Assembly (NCBI RefSeq): GCF_000733295.1
Contig: NZ_JPMI01000020.1
Span: 1 to 41,389 of the forward strand
From: Archangium violaceum Cb vi76
GTDB taxonomy: Bacteria > Myxococcota > Myxococcia > Myxococcales > Myxococcaceae
Reading direction: 5' to 3'
Length of the DNA: 41,389 nt
In this document: in pieces, positions 1 to 10,303 of the stretch
How the letters are laid out: each line of letters begins with the position of its first letter
Position numbering within the stretch: the first letter of the stretch is position 1
Notes under the pieces: generated by a model
What the model was told of the DNA's origin: nothing
Seen by the model: only the letters and a program-made list of their open reading frames with translations
The model's database searches: none
Program-made: the position numbers and the translations under genes

Positions 1-88
1 TTCTCTTGACCCGTGCGTCAGTACGGAGTCCCCGAGTGGAGGGACAGCGCGAGGGGCAACCTGGTTACACCCGATACCCTCACCCCGT

Positions 89-109
89 CCCTCTCCCGAG
101 GGGAGAGGG
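89..109. repeat. short GC-rich inverted repeat (hairpin)
   Basis: Perfect 9-bp arms CCCTCTCCC (89-97) and GGGAGAGGG (101-109) flank a GAG loop, just past the 3' end of the leftmost gene. The preceding bases are also C-rich (CCCTCACCCCGTCC). Sequences of this style recur between genes in high-GC proteobacterial and myxobacterial genomes. There is no T-tract, so it is not a canonical terminator, although it could fold in RNA read from the right. Confidence 0.5.
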
Positions 110-120
110 GAAGTAGGGCC

Positions 121-492
121 TCAGTCCCTCTGTGAGGCGGGCCGCTTGTGGGCCTTGGCCGTCAGCCGGGTGAGCAGCACGCTCATGGCCAGTGCCAGGA
201 CGATGCCCAATCCCCTTCGCGGCCACGAGTCGCTCATGATGAGGGCCAGCGCCCCGGCCCCCAGGACCACCGCGGCGAGGACGCTCAATATCTGGGTCCG
301 CCCCGCGAGCCCCTTCGACTCGGGACGGGCCCGGGCCAACGCCGGGATGCTCGACGCCTTGCGCCAGGTGGAGTGTCCATCCTCGAGCACTTCGTCGTTG
401 GGCTCCACCAGCCCCTGGACGTACGCCACCTCCACGTCTCTCAACGTGGGGTAGGCCAGCTCTCCCTCCGGTGTACGTACGCGGTAGCCCAT
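121..492 (-). CDS. GYF_2-like (DUF4339-type) membrane protein
   Basis: The 123-residue protein opens with about 50 residues of a GYF_2/DUF4339-like pattern: Y-x-V, then dGE, a G-x-V-x-P-x-D-x-V turn, a tryptophan (STWRKA) and an Ile-Pro. Two hydrophobic segments (about residues 66-82 and 89-105) and a basic tail follow. The start at 492 is preferred because GGGAGGGAGCC precedes the ATG and it lies 16 nt beyond the stop of the FAD dehydrogenase gene; the longer reading frame would overlap that gene. The two genes are probably co-transcribed. The role is unknown; such modules often sit at the inner membrane as peptide-binding or sensing domains (inference). Confidence 0.7.
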   Translation of the reverse strand: MGYRVRTPEGELAYPTLRDVEVAYVQGLVEPNDEVLEDGHSTWRKASSIPALARARPESKGLAGRTQILSVLAAVVLGAGALALIMSDSWPRRGLGIVLALAMSVLLTRLTAKAHKRPASQRD

Positions 493-508
493 GGCTCCCT
501 CCCGTGGC

Positions 509-2104
509 TCAGGCGAGCTCGCTCGCAATCTGCTCAGCCACGCGCAGTCCATCAATGGCCGAGGAGACGATGCCGCCAGCGTAACCGCAGCCCTCGCCCG
601 CGGGGTAGAGCCCGCGCATCGACACGGACTGCATGTCCTCGCCGCGGGTGATCCGCACCGGCGAGCTGGTACGGCTCTCGATGCCGATGAGCTTGCCGTC
701 GTCGCTGATGAAGCCGCGCATCTTCCGGTCGAACGCCTTGAGTGCCTGCTTCAGCGACTGCGTGAGGCGCTCGGGGAAGAGCTTGTTGAGGTCCGTATGC
801 GCCAGCCCCGGCCGGTAGCTGGTGCCGCCCGGATCCTTCTTCACGCGCCCGGCGAGGTAGTCCGGGATGGTCTGCGCGGGGGCGAAGAACTTCCCCCCGC
901 CCAGCTCGTACGCCTTGGCTTCCCAGTGACGCTGGAACTCCAGGCCGGCGAGCGGGCCGCTGAAGCCCTCGCGCTCGAAGTCCTGCACGGACACGGTGAC
1001 GACGATGCCCGCGTTGGCGTACTTCGCGTTGCGGCGCGAGTTGCTCATGCCGTTGGTGCACTGCAGCCCGTCCTGGGTGGGCGTGGGCACCACGATGCCG
1101 CCAGGGCACATGCAGAACGAGTAGATGCCGCGCACCTCTCCGTCCACGTCCAGGTTCTCCGCCAGCTTGTAGTCGGCAGGCGGCAGCTTTGGATTCTTCG
1201 CCGCGCTCCCGTACTGGATGGAGTTGATGAGCCCCTGCGGGTGCTCGGCCCGGAAGCCGAGCGCGAAGGGCTTGGGCTCGATGACCACGCGCCCGTCCGC
1301 GGCGAAGCGCTCATACAGCTCGCGCGCCGAGTTGCCCGGGGCGAGCACCACCCGATCGCTCTCCAGCGTGCGCCCGTCCGCCAGCCTCACGCCCGACACC
1401 CGGCCGTCGCGGTAGAGCACTTCCTCCACCTTGTGCTCGAAGAGCACCTGGCAGCCTCCGGCGATCAGCTCGTCGCGCAGCTTCGCCACCGCGCCCGGCA
1501 GCAGGTCCGAGCCGATGTGCGGCTTGCCCTCGATGAGGATGTGATCCGGCGCGCCGCAGCGGGCGAACGTTTCGATCACCTTGCGCACCATGGGGTGGTT
1601 GATGCGCGTGGACAGCTTGCCGTCGGTATAAGCGCCAGCCCCACCCTCCCCGAAGTTCATGTTGCTCTCGGGGTCCAGCGAGCCATCCCGCATCAGCTTC
1701 GCCACATCTTTCCGCCGGGCCACGACTTCGCGGCCGCGCTCGATGAGGATGGTGCGAACGCCGCGTTCCAGTAGTCCCAGCGCGGCGAAGAGACCCGCGG
1801 GTCCGGTGCCGATGATGAGCGGCATGCGCTCCGGCTCCTTCACACGCTGGGGAGGCTCGGGTGGAGGCGCGGACTCACTGACGTCCGGCGGCAGCCGCTG
1901 GGGCGCACGGCCCGGGGCCAGTTCCACCTCCAGCGTATAGATGTAGCGGGGGCTGCCCTTCTTGCGAGCATCCAGCACCGCGCGCACGACGCGCACGGAC
2001 GCCAGGTCCGAGCGAGTCACTCCGAGCTTCTCAGCTGCTCGCTGGCCGAGCAGCTCTTCCGGCTCGTCCAACCACAGCCCGATGTTGTTCACCCGATACG
2101 CCAT
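509..2104 (-). CDS. COG2509-type FAD-dependent dehydrogenase
   Basis: A 531-residue cytosolic flavoprotein. Residues 1-70 form the characteristic N-terminal domain of the family. The dinucleotide-binding motif GTGPAG is at 99-104, with an acidic residue (IERG, E122) closing the Rossmann beta-alpha-beta. A glycine-rich second motif (NFGEGGAG) and a C-terminal FAD motif (YPAGEGCGYAGG) match uncharacterised FAD-dependent dehydrogenases of COG2509. The substrate is unknown. Length is normal for the family. The start ATG at 2104 begins the conserved N-terminal domain (MAYRVNNI). It is followed by the small membrane protein gene at 492 in the same direction. Confidence 0.88.
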   Translation of the reverse strand: MAYRVNNIGLWLDEPEELLGQRAAEKLGVTRSDLASVRVVRAVLDARKKGSPRYIYTLEVELAPGRAPQRLPPDVSESAPPPEPPQRVKEPERMPLIIGTGPAGLFAALGLLERGVRTILIERGREVVARRKDVAKLMRDGSLDPESNMNFGEGGAGAYTDGKLSTRINHPMVRKVIETFARCGAPDHILIEGKPHIGSDLLPGAVAKLRDELIAGGCQVLFEHKVEEVLYRDGRVSGVRLADGRTLESDRVVLAPGNSARELYERFAADGRVVIEPKPFALGFRAEHPQGLINSIQYGSAAKNPKLPPADYKLAENLDVDGEVRGIYSFCMCPGGIVVPTPTQDGLQCTNGMSNSRRNAKYANAGIVVTVSVQDFEREGFSGPLAGLEFQRHWEAKAYELGGGKFFAPAQTIPDYLAGRVKKDPGGTSYRPGLAHTDLNKLFPERLTQSLKQALKAFDRKMRGFISDDGKLIGIESRTSSPVRITRGEDMQSVSMRGLYPAGEGCGYAGGIVSSAIDGLRVAEQIASELA

Positions 2105-2418
2105 GCGCTGCTCTTCTCCTGAAGCCGGGGACAGGGGGCGCGTATCTGCGTCACCCGGGCCCCCGAATGCAAGCTGTTGAACACCTTTGGAGCGAGCGGG
2201 TGCGAACTTGACGATGCACCCCTCGCATGCACTCCCCCTGGACGGCGGGCGGGGTGCGAACGCCCCTTCGCATCTGCGGACAACACGGCCAGCCCCCGGT
2301 TTCTCTCAACCGCCCGAAGTGCATGGAGAATTCGTCAGGAAGGCCACTGCTGGCACGCGGGTTGAAGACGGAACCGCCAGTGATTACGCGGTCCAACCGC
2401 TTCTCGGAGGACACGTCC
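2105..2418. other. divergent intergenic region, no gene seen
   Basis: This 314-bp gap separates the divergent FAD dehydrogenase gene and the 64-residue small-protein gene and should hold both promoters. I see no convincing -35/-10 pair. A sigma-54-like string TGGCAC-N5-TTGAA occurs at 2351-2366 but lacks the invariant GC at -12. The short reading frames here have no recognisable product. Confidence 0.5.
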
Positions 2419-2613
2419 TTGAGTACTGACAAGCAGGGCACCCGGATTCTCGCCCGTACCTTCTTCAACCAGCTGCGCGCGAGCGGCTATACCCCCATGC
2501 AGATCATCGGCATCGCCACGGAGCTGCTGGACCTGGTGACGGAGGACATCAAGGGAGAGAACGTTGCCCAGGCGACGGTCGAGGCCCGGCCGGAGTTCCG
2601 CAAGGACGCCTGA
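2419..2613 (+). CDS. small conserved-looking protein, 64 aa (TTG start)
   Basis: The TTG at 2419-2421 has a strong Shine-Dalgarno GGAGG eight bases upstream (2407-2411), which decides the start; the longer ATG-initiated frame would add a low-complexity N-terminus without a ribosome site. The product is a small soluble, mostly helical protein (FFNQLRASGYTPMQIIGIA..., then ELLDLVTEDI) with a charged tail. No domain is recognised. Codon use is host-like. An intrinsic terminator follows about 85 bp after the stop, so it is probably a monocistronic gene. Confidence 0.68.
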   Translation: MSTDKQGTRILARTFFNQLRASGYTPMQIIGIATELLDLVTEDIKGENVAQATVEARPEFRKDA

Positions 2614-2698
2614 GCAGATAGACTGGCTCCGTCCCTGGCGGGTAGCCGGGCTCCGGGCAGGCCCCGGGGCTCGAGCAGCCCTCCAGGTGGCGAAGAAG

Positions 2699-2723
2699 AA
2701 ACCGGCCTGGTGCCGGTTTTTTT
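2699..2723 (+). terminator. intrinsic terminator
   Basis: AAACCGGC (2699-2706), loop CTGGT, GCCGGTTT (2712-2719), running into a seven-T tract ending at 2723. The 8-bp perfect stem plus T-run is a textbook Rho-independent terminator for the small gene ending at 2613. The A-rich stretch before it may also let it work for the convergent diacylglycerol kinase gene. Confidence 0.85.
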
Positions 2724-2741
2724 GTGTCCGCGTTCCGCCCC

Positions 2742-3422
2742 CTAGTCGTGGCGGGTGCGCTCGAGACGGCGCTGGCGGGCCGCGGCCCCGGCGACGACGA
2801 GCAACCCGGCGTTCATGGCGGTGAAGACGGAGCTGGCGGTACCGGGAGCGAGCGCGGCGAGCAGCAGGGCGCCCCCCACGAAGGCCAGCCGGTCCACCCA
2901 GACGGAGCGGGGTTGAGGGAGCACCAGCACCAGCACGCACAGGGCCAGGGGCAGGCCGAGCGCCACCTGCCGGGCGATGCGAGGCCCGCTGTTGAGCACC
3001 GTCTGCCAGTTGTGCACGAGGATGGCGGCGAAGATGACGACGGTACCGGTGGCGAGCACCAGCACGCCGGCGGCGGCGGCGTCCTTGGTGAGGCGGGCCT
3101 TCTCGTCGAAGTGGCGGGTGGCGAGGTCCACCAGATGCTCGAGCGCGCTGTTGAGGATCTCCGCGAAGAAGATGAGGAGGACGCAGAAGATGAGCGTCAC
3201 CTTCTCCGCGAGCCCCAGCTCGATGCCGCTGCCCACCAGGCCCACGAGGAGCGCGGAGACGAGGTGGACGCGCATGTTGCGCTGGTGGACGACGGTGTGG
3301 ATGAGCCCGTTCCAGGCATGGACGAAGGAAGCCAGCATGCCGGAGCCGCCCCGGGGAGGATGCGGTGGGGGCTGCTTCTCGGAAGAGGGTGGAAGCGGGG
3401 GTGATAGGGCGGGAGAGCTCAT
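2742..3422 (-). CDS. dgkA: DgkA-family diacylglycerol/undecaprenol kinase
   Basis: Integral membrane lipid kinase, 226 residues, that phosphorylates diacylglycerol or undecaprenol with ATP for lipid recycling. The DgkA core spans about residues 35-140: an amphipathic N-terminal helix, three membrane segments (about 53-67, 76-92, 118-138), the active-site signature FAEILNSALEHLVDL (E88, N91, E95) and the KDAAAAGV nucleotide-site segment (K113, D114). The protein is almost twice the length of E. coli DgkA. It carries a proline-rich 28-residue N-terminus and a C-terminal extension with two further hydrophobic segments (about 152-170 and 178-194). Diacylglycerol versus undecaprenol specificity cannot be told from sequence. 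It is divergent from the amidase gene. Confidence 0.85.
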   Translation of the reverse strand: MSSPALSPPLPPSSEKQPPPHPPRGGSGMLASFVHAWNGLIHTVVHQRNMRVHLVSALLVGLVGSGIELGLAEKVTLIFCVLLIFFAEILNSALEHLVDLATRHFDEKARLTKDAAAAGVLVLATGTVVIFAAILVHNWQTVLNSGPRIARQVALGLPLALCVLVLVLPQPRSVWVDRLAFVGGALLLAALAPGTASSVFTAMNAGLLVVAGAAARQRRLERTRHD

Positions 3423-3508
3423 CTCGGAAACAGGTTAGCGGGAGAGCAGGCAGGCACTCACGGTTTGATTGGCATGCCCTCGCGCCGGGGCCTAACGTCC
3501 GCCTCCTC

Positions 3509-6319
3509 ATGGCTCTTCCTGCTCACGTACATACCACCGCCTGGATGCTGGTCTCGCTGCTCTGCCTGCCGGGCATGAGCCTGGCCCAGGACGATGGCTC
3601 CTTCGCCCAGGACTGCGGCCTGGAGCCGCCAGGTGCCGTCTATGTGCCACTTCCGGGCCCGAGGCCCCACGAGACACGCTGGTCGCCTTCCGAGCCGCCC
3701 CTGGTGCGCCGCGAGGACCCCAAGGGCTCCGTGTCGGCGCTCGCGGGCGTGCCCCAGACGCGCATCCGCACCGGGGCCCTGTCGGGGAAGACGATCTACC
3801 TGAGCCCGGGGCATGGCTTCTTTCGCAGCTCGCCCCTGGGCCGGTGGGCCACCCAGCGGGGCAACACGAATGACGTCGTCGAGGACCTGGTCTCCATCGA
3901 GACGCTCAACCAGTACCTGCTGCCGATGCTGATGGGGGCGGGCGCCACGGTGATTCCCGTGCGCGAGTCGGACCTCAACCCGCGCATGGTCATCGTCGAC
4001 AACGGAGCCGCGGGCTACACGGAGACCGGGGCCACGGAGCTCTTCACCTCCGCCACGCCCGGCTGGGGTCCGCCGCCGGCGCCGATGGGCAACGCGGTGC
4101 AGCCCTTCCAACTCGGGGACCACCGGTTGATGACGGCCGCGCCCACGGCCACGGCGCAGGCCACCTGGGCGCCCTCGATTCCAGCCGATGGCGCCTACCA
4201 CGTGTACGTCTCGTATGGGGCGGACCCGGGCCGTGTCTCGGATGCGCACTACGTGGTGCGGCACGCGGGCGGCGAGAGCCACTTCCGGGTGAACCAGCGC
4301 CGCCATGGAGGCACGTGGGTGCTGCTGGGCCGCTTCTACTTCCGGGCGGGCCAGAATCCCGAGACGGCCTCGGTGGCGGCGCTCAACGACTCGGCGGAGT
4401 CGGGCACCCTGTCGCTGGACGCGGTACGCATGGGTGGTGGCACGGGCGTCATCGGTGACGGGGCGCTCGCGCCCCTGCCGCGTCCCCGTTTCGAGGAGTG
4501 CGCGCGCTACCACACCCAGTTCAGCGGGGCGCCGCCCGCGGTGTTCGCGCCCTCGGGCATCAACGCGCTCTCCAATGAGCGCAACGACGACGTCTCCTCG
4601 CGTGCGCGCTTCGCCGCCTGGCTCCACGAGGAGGGGGAGGACGCCGTCTACGTCGCCTGGCACACCAACGCCTCCGGGCTCTCGACGCCCGACGACCGTT
4701 TCCGTGGCACCGAGGTGTACGTCTATGGACCCAATCCAGTGGACGGTACGCTGAACTTCACGGGGGTGCCGGGCAGCGACGTGCTCGGCCGGGCGTTGCT
4801 GGACGAGCTGCGGCAGGACATCCGCAACGCCGTCGATCCGAACTGGCGGGTGCGCTCGTTGCGCTCGGCCAACCTGGGCGAGGTGAACCCGACCCACAAC
4901 CCGGAGACGCCAGCGGTGCTCGTGGAGGTGGCCTACCACGACCATCCGGCGGACGCGGTGCACCTGAAGCAGCCGGAGTTCCGCCGGGTGGCCGCGCGCG
5001 CCCTGCTGCAGGGACTCATCAAGTACTTCGCCACGCGAGACAGTCTGCCGGTGCGCCTGCCGCCCGAGCCGCCCGCGGCCCTGGTGGCGCGCCATGCGGG
5101 CAGTGGCCGGGTGGAGGTGAAGTGGACCGAGCCGTCCGTGGATGCGCTGGACCTGGGCGGGCACGCGGCCACCGGCTACCGCGTCTACGAGAGCGCGGAT
5201 GGCCTGGCCTGGAATGGGGGCTCCGAGGTGGCTTCCACCTCCTTCTCCATCACCCTGCCGGCGGGCACGACGCGCTACTTCCGCGTGGCCTCCCTCAACG
5301 AGGGCGGTGAGTCCTTCCCCTCGGACGTGGTGGGGGTACGCGTCCCGGAGGCGGGCAAGGTTCCCGAGGTGCTGGTGGTCAACGCCTTCCGCCGCCTGGA
5401 CGCGGAGCTGGCGCGCGCCGAGGACCTCTCGGCCTACGCATTGGGCACTCCGCTGCGCGAGCTGCTGGAGTCCATGAATGACGGCACCGCCCTGCGGCGG
5501 CACGGGGACGCGGTGGCTCAGCACGCGGTGGCTTTCGATGGAGCCACCAGCGAGGCGATCTCCGCGGGCCTGCTCACCCCCGTGGGCTACCGGGTGCTGG
5601 ACTGGTTCATCGGCCGGGGCGGGATAGGGGGGCAGGGTCCCACCGCCGCCGAGCAGGCGCTGATGCGCACCTTCGTCACGGGGGGCGGGCACCTTCTGCT
5701 CTCGGGCAGTCATGTGGCCTCCTCGCTCGCGGCGGGGGGCGCGGAGGAGCGGGCCTTCCTGACGGACATCCTCCATGTCCTGCCAGGTTGCGGCGCATCG
5801 GCGCTTCTGGTGAACGGGCTCTCGGAGGGCTGGCTCCCGGGCCTCTCCAGCTCGCTGCTCGACGACGGGCTACGGGGCTCCTACCCCGTGGGAACGACGG
5901 ACGTGCTCCTCCCTCTGGACGGGGGCTCTCCCGTGCTGGGCTATGCCGGGACGGACTCGGCCGCGGCGGTGGCCTCGGCGCCGGGGGGACAGGTGCTCTT
6001 CTTGAGCGTGCCCTTCGAGGGCATCGTCAATCCCGAGCGCCGCGCCTGGCTCATGGGGTCCTTCCTGGCCCGGGCGGGAGTGCTGGCCTCCGCCCCCACG
6101 CCGCCCACCGGAGAGGAGGTCCTGCCTCCGGGTGCCGTCGTGCGGGTCTCTTCGAGCCCCGGGCCCTGCTTCGTGGAGCGCATTCCCGGGACCTACGAAA
6201 ACGCGGAGACGGGCTGTGGCTGCCGAGCGGGCGGCGGCGCGTCCGTTGCGTGGCTGTTGCTGCTCTCCAGTGTTCAGCTATGGCGTACGCGTCGTCGTTC
6301 TCTCTTCACAGAGCGTTGA
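3509..6319 (+). CDS. secreted Amidase_3 peptidoglycan amidase with golvesin-like insert, FN3 and MYXO-CTERM-like tail
   Basis: A 936-residue exported N-acetylmuramoyl-L-alanine amidase (cleaves MurNAc from the stem peptide). A signal peptide ends near SLA-QDD (residue 26). The zinc site starts at SPGHG (H102) and ETLN (E131). The fold is then interrupted by about 145 residues (160-305) resembling the golvesin C-terminal-like beta domain, including a GTWVLLGRFYF stretch. The catalytic domain resumes with the second zinc ligand in AWHTNAS (H385) and the catalytic Glu in LVEVAYHD (E473). An FN3-like domain (about 525-630) and a ThuA/GATase-like C-terminal domain follow. The tail has GCGC, a hydrophobic helix and RTRRR, a MYXO-CTERM-like sorting signal. 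The ATG at 3509 is chosen because it starts the signal peptide, although its ribosome site is weak. Confidence 0.85.
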   Translation: MALPAHVHTTAWMLVSLLCLPGMSLAQDDGSFAQDCGLEPPGAVYVPLPGPRPHETRWSPSEPPLVRREDPKGSVSALAGVPQTRIRTGALSGKTIYLSPGHGFFRSSPLGRWATQRGNTNDVVEDLVSIETLNQYLLPMLMGAGATVIPVRESDLNPRMVIVDNGAAGYTETGATELFTSATPGWGPPPAPMGNAVQPFQLGDHRLMTAAPTATAQATWAPSIPADGAYHVYVSYGADPGRVSDAHYVVRHAGGESHFRVNQRRHGGTWVLLGRFYFRAGQNPETASVAALNDSAESGTLSLDAVRMGGGTGVIGDGALAPLPRPRFEECARYHTQFSGAPPAVFAPSGINALSNERNDDVSSRARFAAWLHEEGEDAVYVAWHTNASGLSTPDDRFRGTEVYVYGPNPVDGTLNFTGVPGSDVLGRALLDELRQDIRNAVDPNWRVRSLRSANLGEVNPTHNPETPAVLVEVAYHDHPADAVHLKQPEFRRVAARALLQGLIKYFATRDSLPVRLPPEPPAALVARHAGSGRVEVKWTEPSVDALDLGGHAATGYRVYESADGLAWNGGSEVASTSFSITLPAGTTRYFRVASLNEGGESFPSDVVGVRVPEAGKVPEVLVVNAFRRLDAELARAEDLSAYALGTPLRELLESMNDGTALRRHGDAVAQHAVAFDGATSEAISAGLLTPVGYRVLDWFIGRGGIGGQGPTAAEQALMRTFVTGGGHLLLSGSHVASSLAAGGAEERAFLTDILHVLPGCGASALLVNGLSEGWLPGLSSSLLDDGLRGSYPVGTTDVLLPLDGGSPVLGYAGTDSAAAVASAPGGQVLFLSVPFEGIVNPERRAWLMGSFLARAGVLASAPTPPTGEEVLPPGAVVRVSSSPGPCFVERIPGTYENAETGCGCRAGGGASVAWLLLLSSVQLWRTRRRSLFTER

Positions 6320-6344
6320 CTCGCGTGCGTCACATGCCTACGGT
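6316..6344 (+). promoter_or_regulatory. putative housekeeping promoter of gap
   Basis: TTGACT (6316-6321) is separated by exactly 17 bp from TACGGT (6339-6344). The -35 box matches 5 of 6 and the -10 box 3 of 6 consensus positions. The -35 overlaps the stop codon of the amidase gene. A start site near 6351 would give a leader of about 75 nt containing the inverted repeat at 6359-6387. Confidence 0.4.
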
Positions 6345-6358
6345 CGGCCGCCCTTTCC

Positions 6359-6387
6359 CACGACGGGAGGGCGTACGGCCCGTCGTG
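6359..6387 (+). repeat. 9-bp perfect inverted repeat in the gap leader
   Basis: CACGACGGG (6359-6367) and CCCGTCGTG (6379-6387) surround an 11-bp spacer, about 40 bp before the gap start codon. With no T-run it is not a standard terminator. It could be an operator for a glycolytic regulator or a leader hairpin. Confidence 0.45.
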
Positions 6388-6422
6388 TGCCTGTGAGCTT
6401 TCCAACTTCTCAAGGAGACTGA

Positions 6423-7436
<1,014 letters not shown>

Positions 7437-7475
7437 TCAGCCTGTTCAACGGGCGTTCCGAGTGCGAGGACCGAG

Positions 7476-8663
<1,188 letters not shown>

Positions 8664-8696
8664 TCGGCCGTACCCAACACCACGGAGGCAGACCTC

Positions 8697-9470
8697 ATGG
8701 CGGCACAGGCGCGACGCAAGCTCATCGCCGGCAACTGGAAGATGAACAAGACCATCCCCGAGGGGCTCGCGCTGGTGCGGGAGCTGAAGGGGCTGGTGGC
8801 CTCGCTTCCGGGAGACCGGGTGGAGCTGGCCGTGGCACCGCCGTTCGTGTCGCTGCAGGCCGTGGCGAAGGAGCTCGAGGGCTCCGCGGTGAAGCTGGCC
8901 GCCCAGAACTGCCACTGGGAGGCCAGCGGGGCGTACACCGGCGAGGTGTCCGCGGCGATGCTGAAGGACGTGGGGTGCGCCTACGTCATCGTGGGCCACT
9001 CCGAGCGCCGGCAGTACTTCGGCGAGACGGACGAGACGGTGAACAAGAGGACCCGGGCGGTGGTGGGGGCGGGGATGACGCCCATCATCTGCGTGGGCGA
9101 GACGCTGGCCGAGCGCGAGGGCAACCGCACCCTGGAGGTGGTGGAGCGGCAGGTGGCGGGGGCGCTGAAGGGCTTCCAGGCGGCCGAGGTGGCGGGCTTC
9201 GTCCTGGCCTACGAGCCGGTGTGGGCGATTGGGACGGGCCGGACGGCCACCAGCGCCCAGGCCCAGGAGGTGCACCGGGCCATCCGCGAGCAGCTCGGGC
9301 GGCTGTACGACCGGGGGACGGCGGAGCGGGTGCTCATCCAGTACGGTGGGAGCGTGAAGCCGGACAACGCGGCGGAACTGCTGGGCCAGCCGGACGTGGA
9401 CGGGGCGCTGGTGGGAGGGGCGAGCCTCAAGGCGGGCGACTTCTCGGCGATCGCGAAGGGCGGGGTCTGA
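8697..9470 (+). CDS. tpiA: triosephosphate isomerase
   Basis: Interconverts dihydroxyacetone phosphate and glyceraldehyde-3-phosphate. The 257-residue TIM barrel carries the active-site lysine in AGNWKMN (K15), the electrophilic histidine in VGHSERR (H101), the catalytic glutamate in [11 protein letters not shown] (E173) and the phosphate-binding YGGSVKPDN and GGASLK loops. A GGAGG site lies about 8 nt before the ATG. It is the third gene of the gap-pgk-tpiA operon; secG follows after 82 nt. Confidence 0.97.
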   Translation: MAAQARRKLIAGNWKMNKTIPEGLALVRELKGLVASLPGDRVELAVAPPFVSLQAVAKELEGSAVKLAAQNCHWEASGAYTGEVSAAMLKDVGCAYVIVGHSERRQYFGETDETVNKRTRAVVGAGMTPIICVGETLAEREGNRTLEVVERQVAGALKGFQAAEVAGFVLAYEPVWAIGTGRTATSAQAQEVHRAIREQLGRLYDRGTAERVLIQYGGSVKPDNAAELLGQPDVDGALVGGASLKAGDFSAIAKGGV

Positions 9471-9552
9471 TCGCAGGAAGATTGTCACCGCCCGGCCCGT
9501 TCGGTTAGGCTGCGCGGCCTTTCATCCAGGACCGGAAAGAAGAGCTTAAAGC

Positions 9553-9999
9553 ATGTTGACCTTCGTGACGATCGTGCACGTCGTGCTGTGCGTGTTCATG
9601 ATCTTCGTCATCCTGTTGCAGCCCGGGAAGGACGCCGGCATGGGTTCGGCCCTGGGTGGCGGTGCCGCGACGAGCGCCTTCGGTGGCCGCGGCGCGACGA
9701 CCTTCCTGACCAAGATCACCGGCATCTGCGCGGCGCTGTTCTTCCTGACGTCGCTGGGCCTGTCCTTCGTGGGCATGCGCACGTCGGTGGCGGGCTCGCT
9801 GGCGAACAAGCCGGCGGCGACGCAGCCGGCTCCGGCGCAGCAGCAGGGCACGGAGCAGCTGGGGGGTGGGGCTCCTCCGGCGGGCCAGATTCCTCCGGCC
9901 AATCCGCAGGAGGCGGCGCCTCCCGCGGGTTCGGCTCCGGCGGCTCCTGGCAGCGTGGAGCAGCCGCGTCCGGCCGAGACCCCGGCGCCCGGGCAGTAG
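9553..9999 (+). CDS. secG: preprotein translocase subunit SecG
   Basis: Small membrane subunit of the SecYEG channel. The 148-residue protein has the SecG pattern: a first membrane helix from residue 3 to 22 (VTIVHVVLCVFMIFVILLQ), the conserved cytosolic loop Q-P-G-K-D-A-G-M-G-S-A-L-G-G, a Phe-Gly-Gly-Arg turn and a second helix (about 54-73). It differs from E. coli by a long Ala/Pro/Gln-rich C-terminal tail (about residues 84-148), probably disordered. The gene is downstream of tpiA, a linkage seen in many bacteria, and precedes tRNA-Leu. Confidence 0.93.
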   Translation: MLTFVTIVHVVLCVFMIFVILLQPGKDAGMGSALGGGAATSAFGGRGATTFLTKITGICAALFFLTSLGLSFVGMRTSVAGSLANKPAATQPAPAQQQGTEQLGGGAPPAGQIPPANPQEAAPPAGSAPAAPGSVEQPRPAETPAPGQ

Positions 10000-10053
10000 G
10001 CGGGCGGCCACCCGCGGAAGAAAGCGGATGGCGAGGCGGTTGAAAATTCGTTG

Positions 10054-10081
10054 TTGCAGACAGCGCGGTTCGTGGTACTAG
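10054..10081 (+). promoter_or_regulatory. possible promoter of tRNA-Leu
   Basis: TTGCAG (10054-10059), a 16-bp spacer and TACTAG (10076-10081) sit about 50 bp before the mature tRNA 5' end. The match is partial (TTG at -35, TA..A at -10). The surrounding AT-rich patch in a GC-rich genome supports it only weakly. Confidence 0.33.
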
Positions 10082-10132
10082 AGGCCGCGTTGTTTCCGGG
10101 GCGACTCACTCAGTCGAGACCGCGCCGGAAAT

Positions 10133-10214
10133 GCCCAGGTGGTGGAACTGGTAGACACACCATCTTGAGGGGGTGGCGCCGAAAGGTGTGCGGGTTCGAA
10201 TCCCGCCCTGGGCA
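10133..10214 (+). tRNA. tRNA-Leu (anticodon GAG)
   Basis: The acceptor stem GCCCAGG (10133-10139) pairs with CCTGGGC (10207-10213), with discriminator A at 10214. The D-arm is GTGGAACTGGTAGAC, the anticodon arm CCATC-TTGAGGG-GGTGG with anticodon GAG, and the long class-II variable arm GCC-GAAA-GGT. The T-arm GCGGG-TTCGAAT-CCCGC is perfect. It closely resembles E. coli tRNA-Leu(GAG). No CCA is encoded (ACTCC follows), so CCA must be added afterwards. Confidence 0.97.
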
Positions 10215-10225
10215 CTCCGAAATGA

Positions 10226-10258
10226 GCCTCCGAGTCCAAGTGACTCGGGGGCTTTTTT
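10226..10258 (+). terminator. intrinsic terminator after tRNA-Leu
   Basis: GCCTCCGAGTC (10226-10236) pairs with GACTCGGGGGC (10242-10252) over 11 bp with one G-T pair, loop CAAGT, followed by six T (10253-10258). It separates the tRNA transcript from the toxin gene that starts at 10304. Confidence 0.9.
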
Positions 10259-10303
10259 CGTTTCTGGGGCCCATCCTGATCCGTCCCTGACTGGAGCTGC
10301 GGC

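Noticed and set aside
2351-2366. Sigma-54 promoter for the small TTG-start gene
   Set aside because: TGGCAC-N5-TTGAA lacks the essential GC at -12.
3458-5776. 772-codon minus-strand frame opposite the amidase gene
   Set aside because: Arg/His-rich with no domain; typical antisense shadow in high-GC DNA, and the plus frame has amidase motifs.
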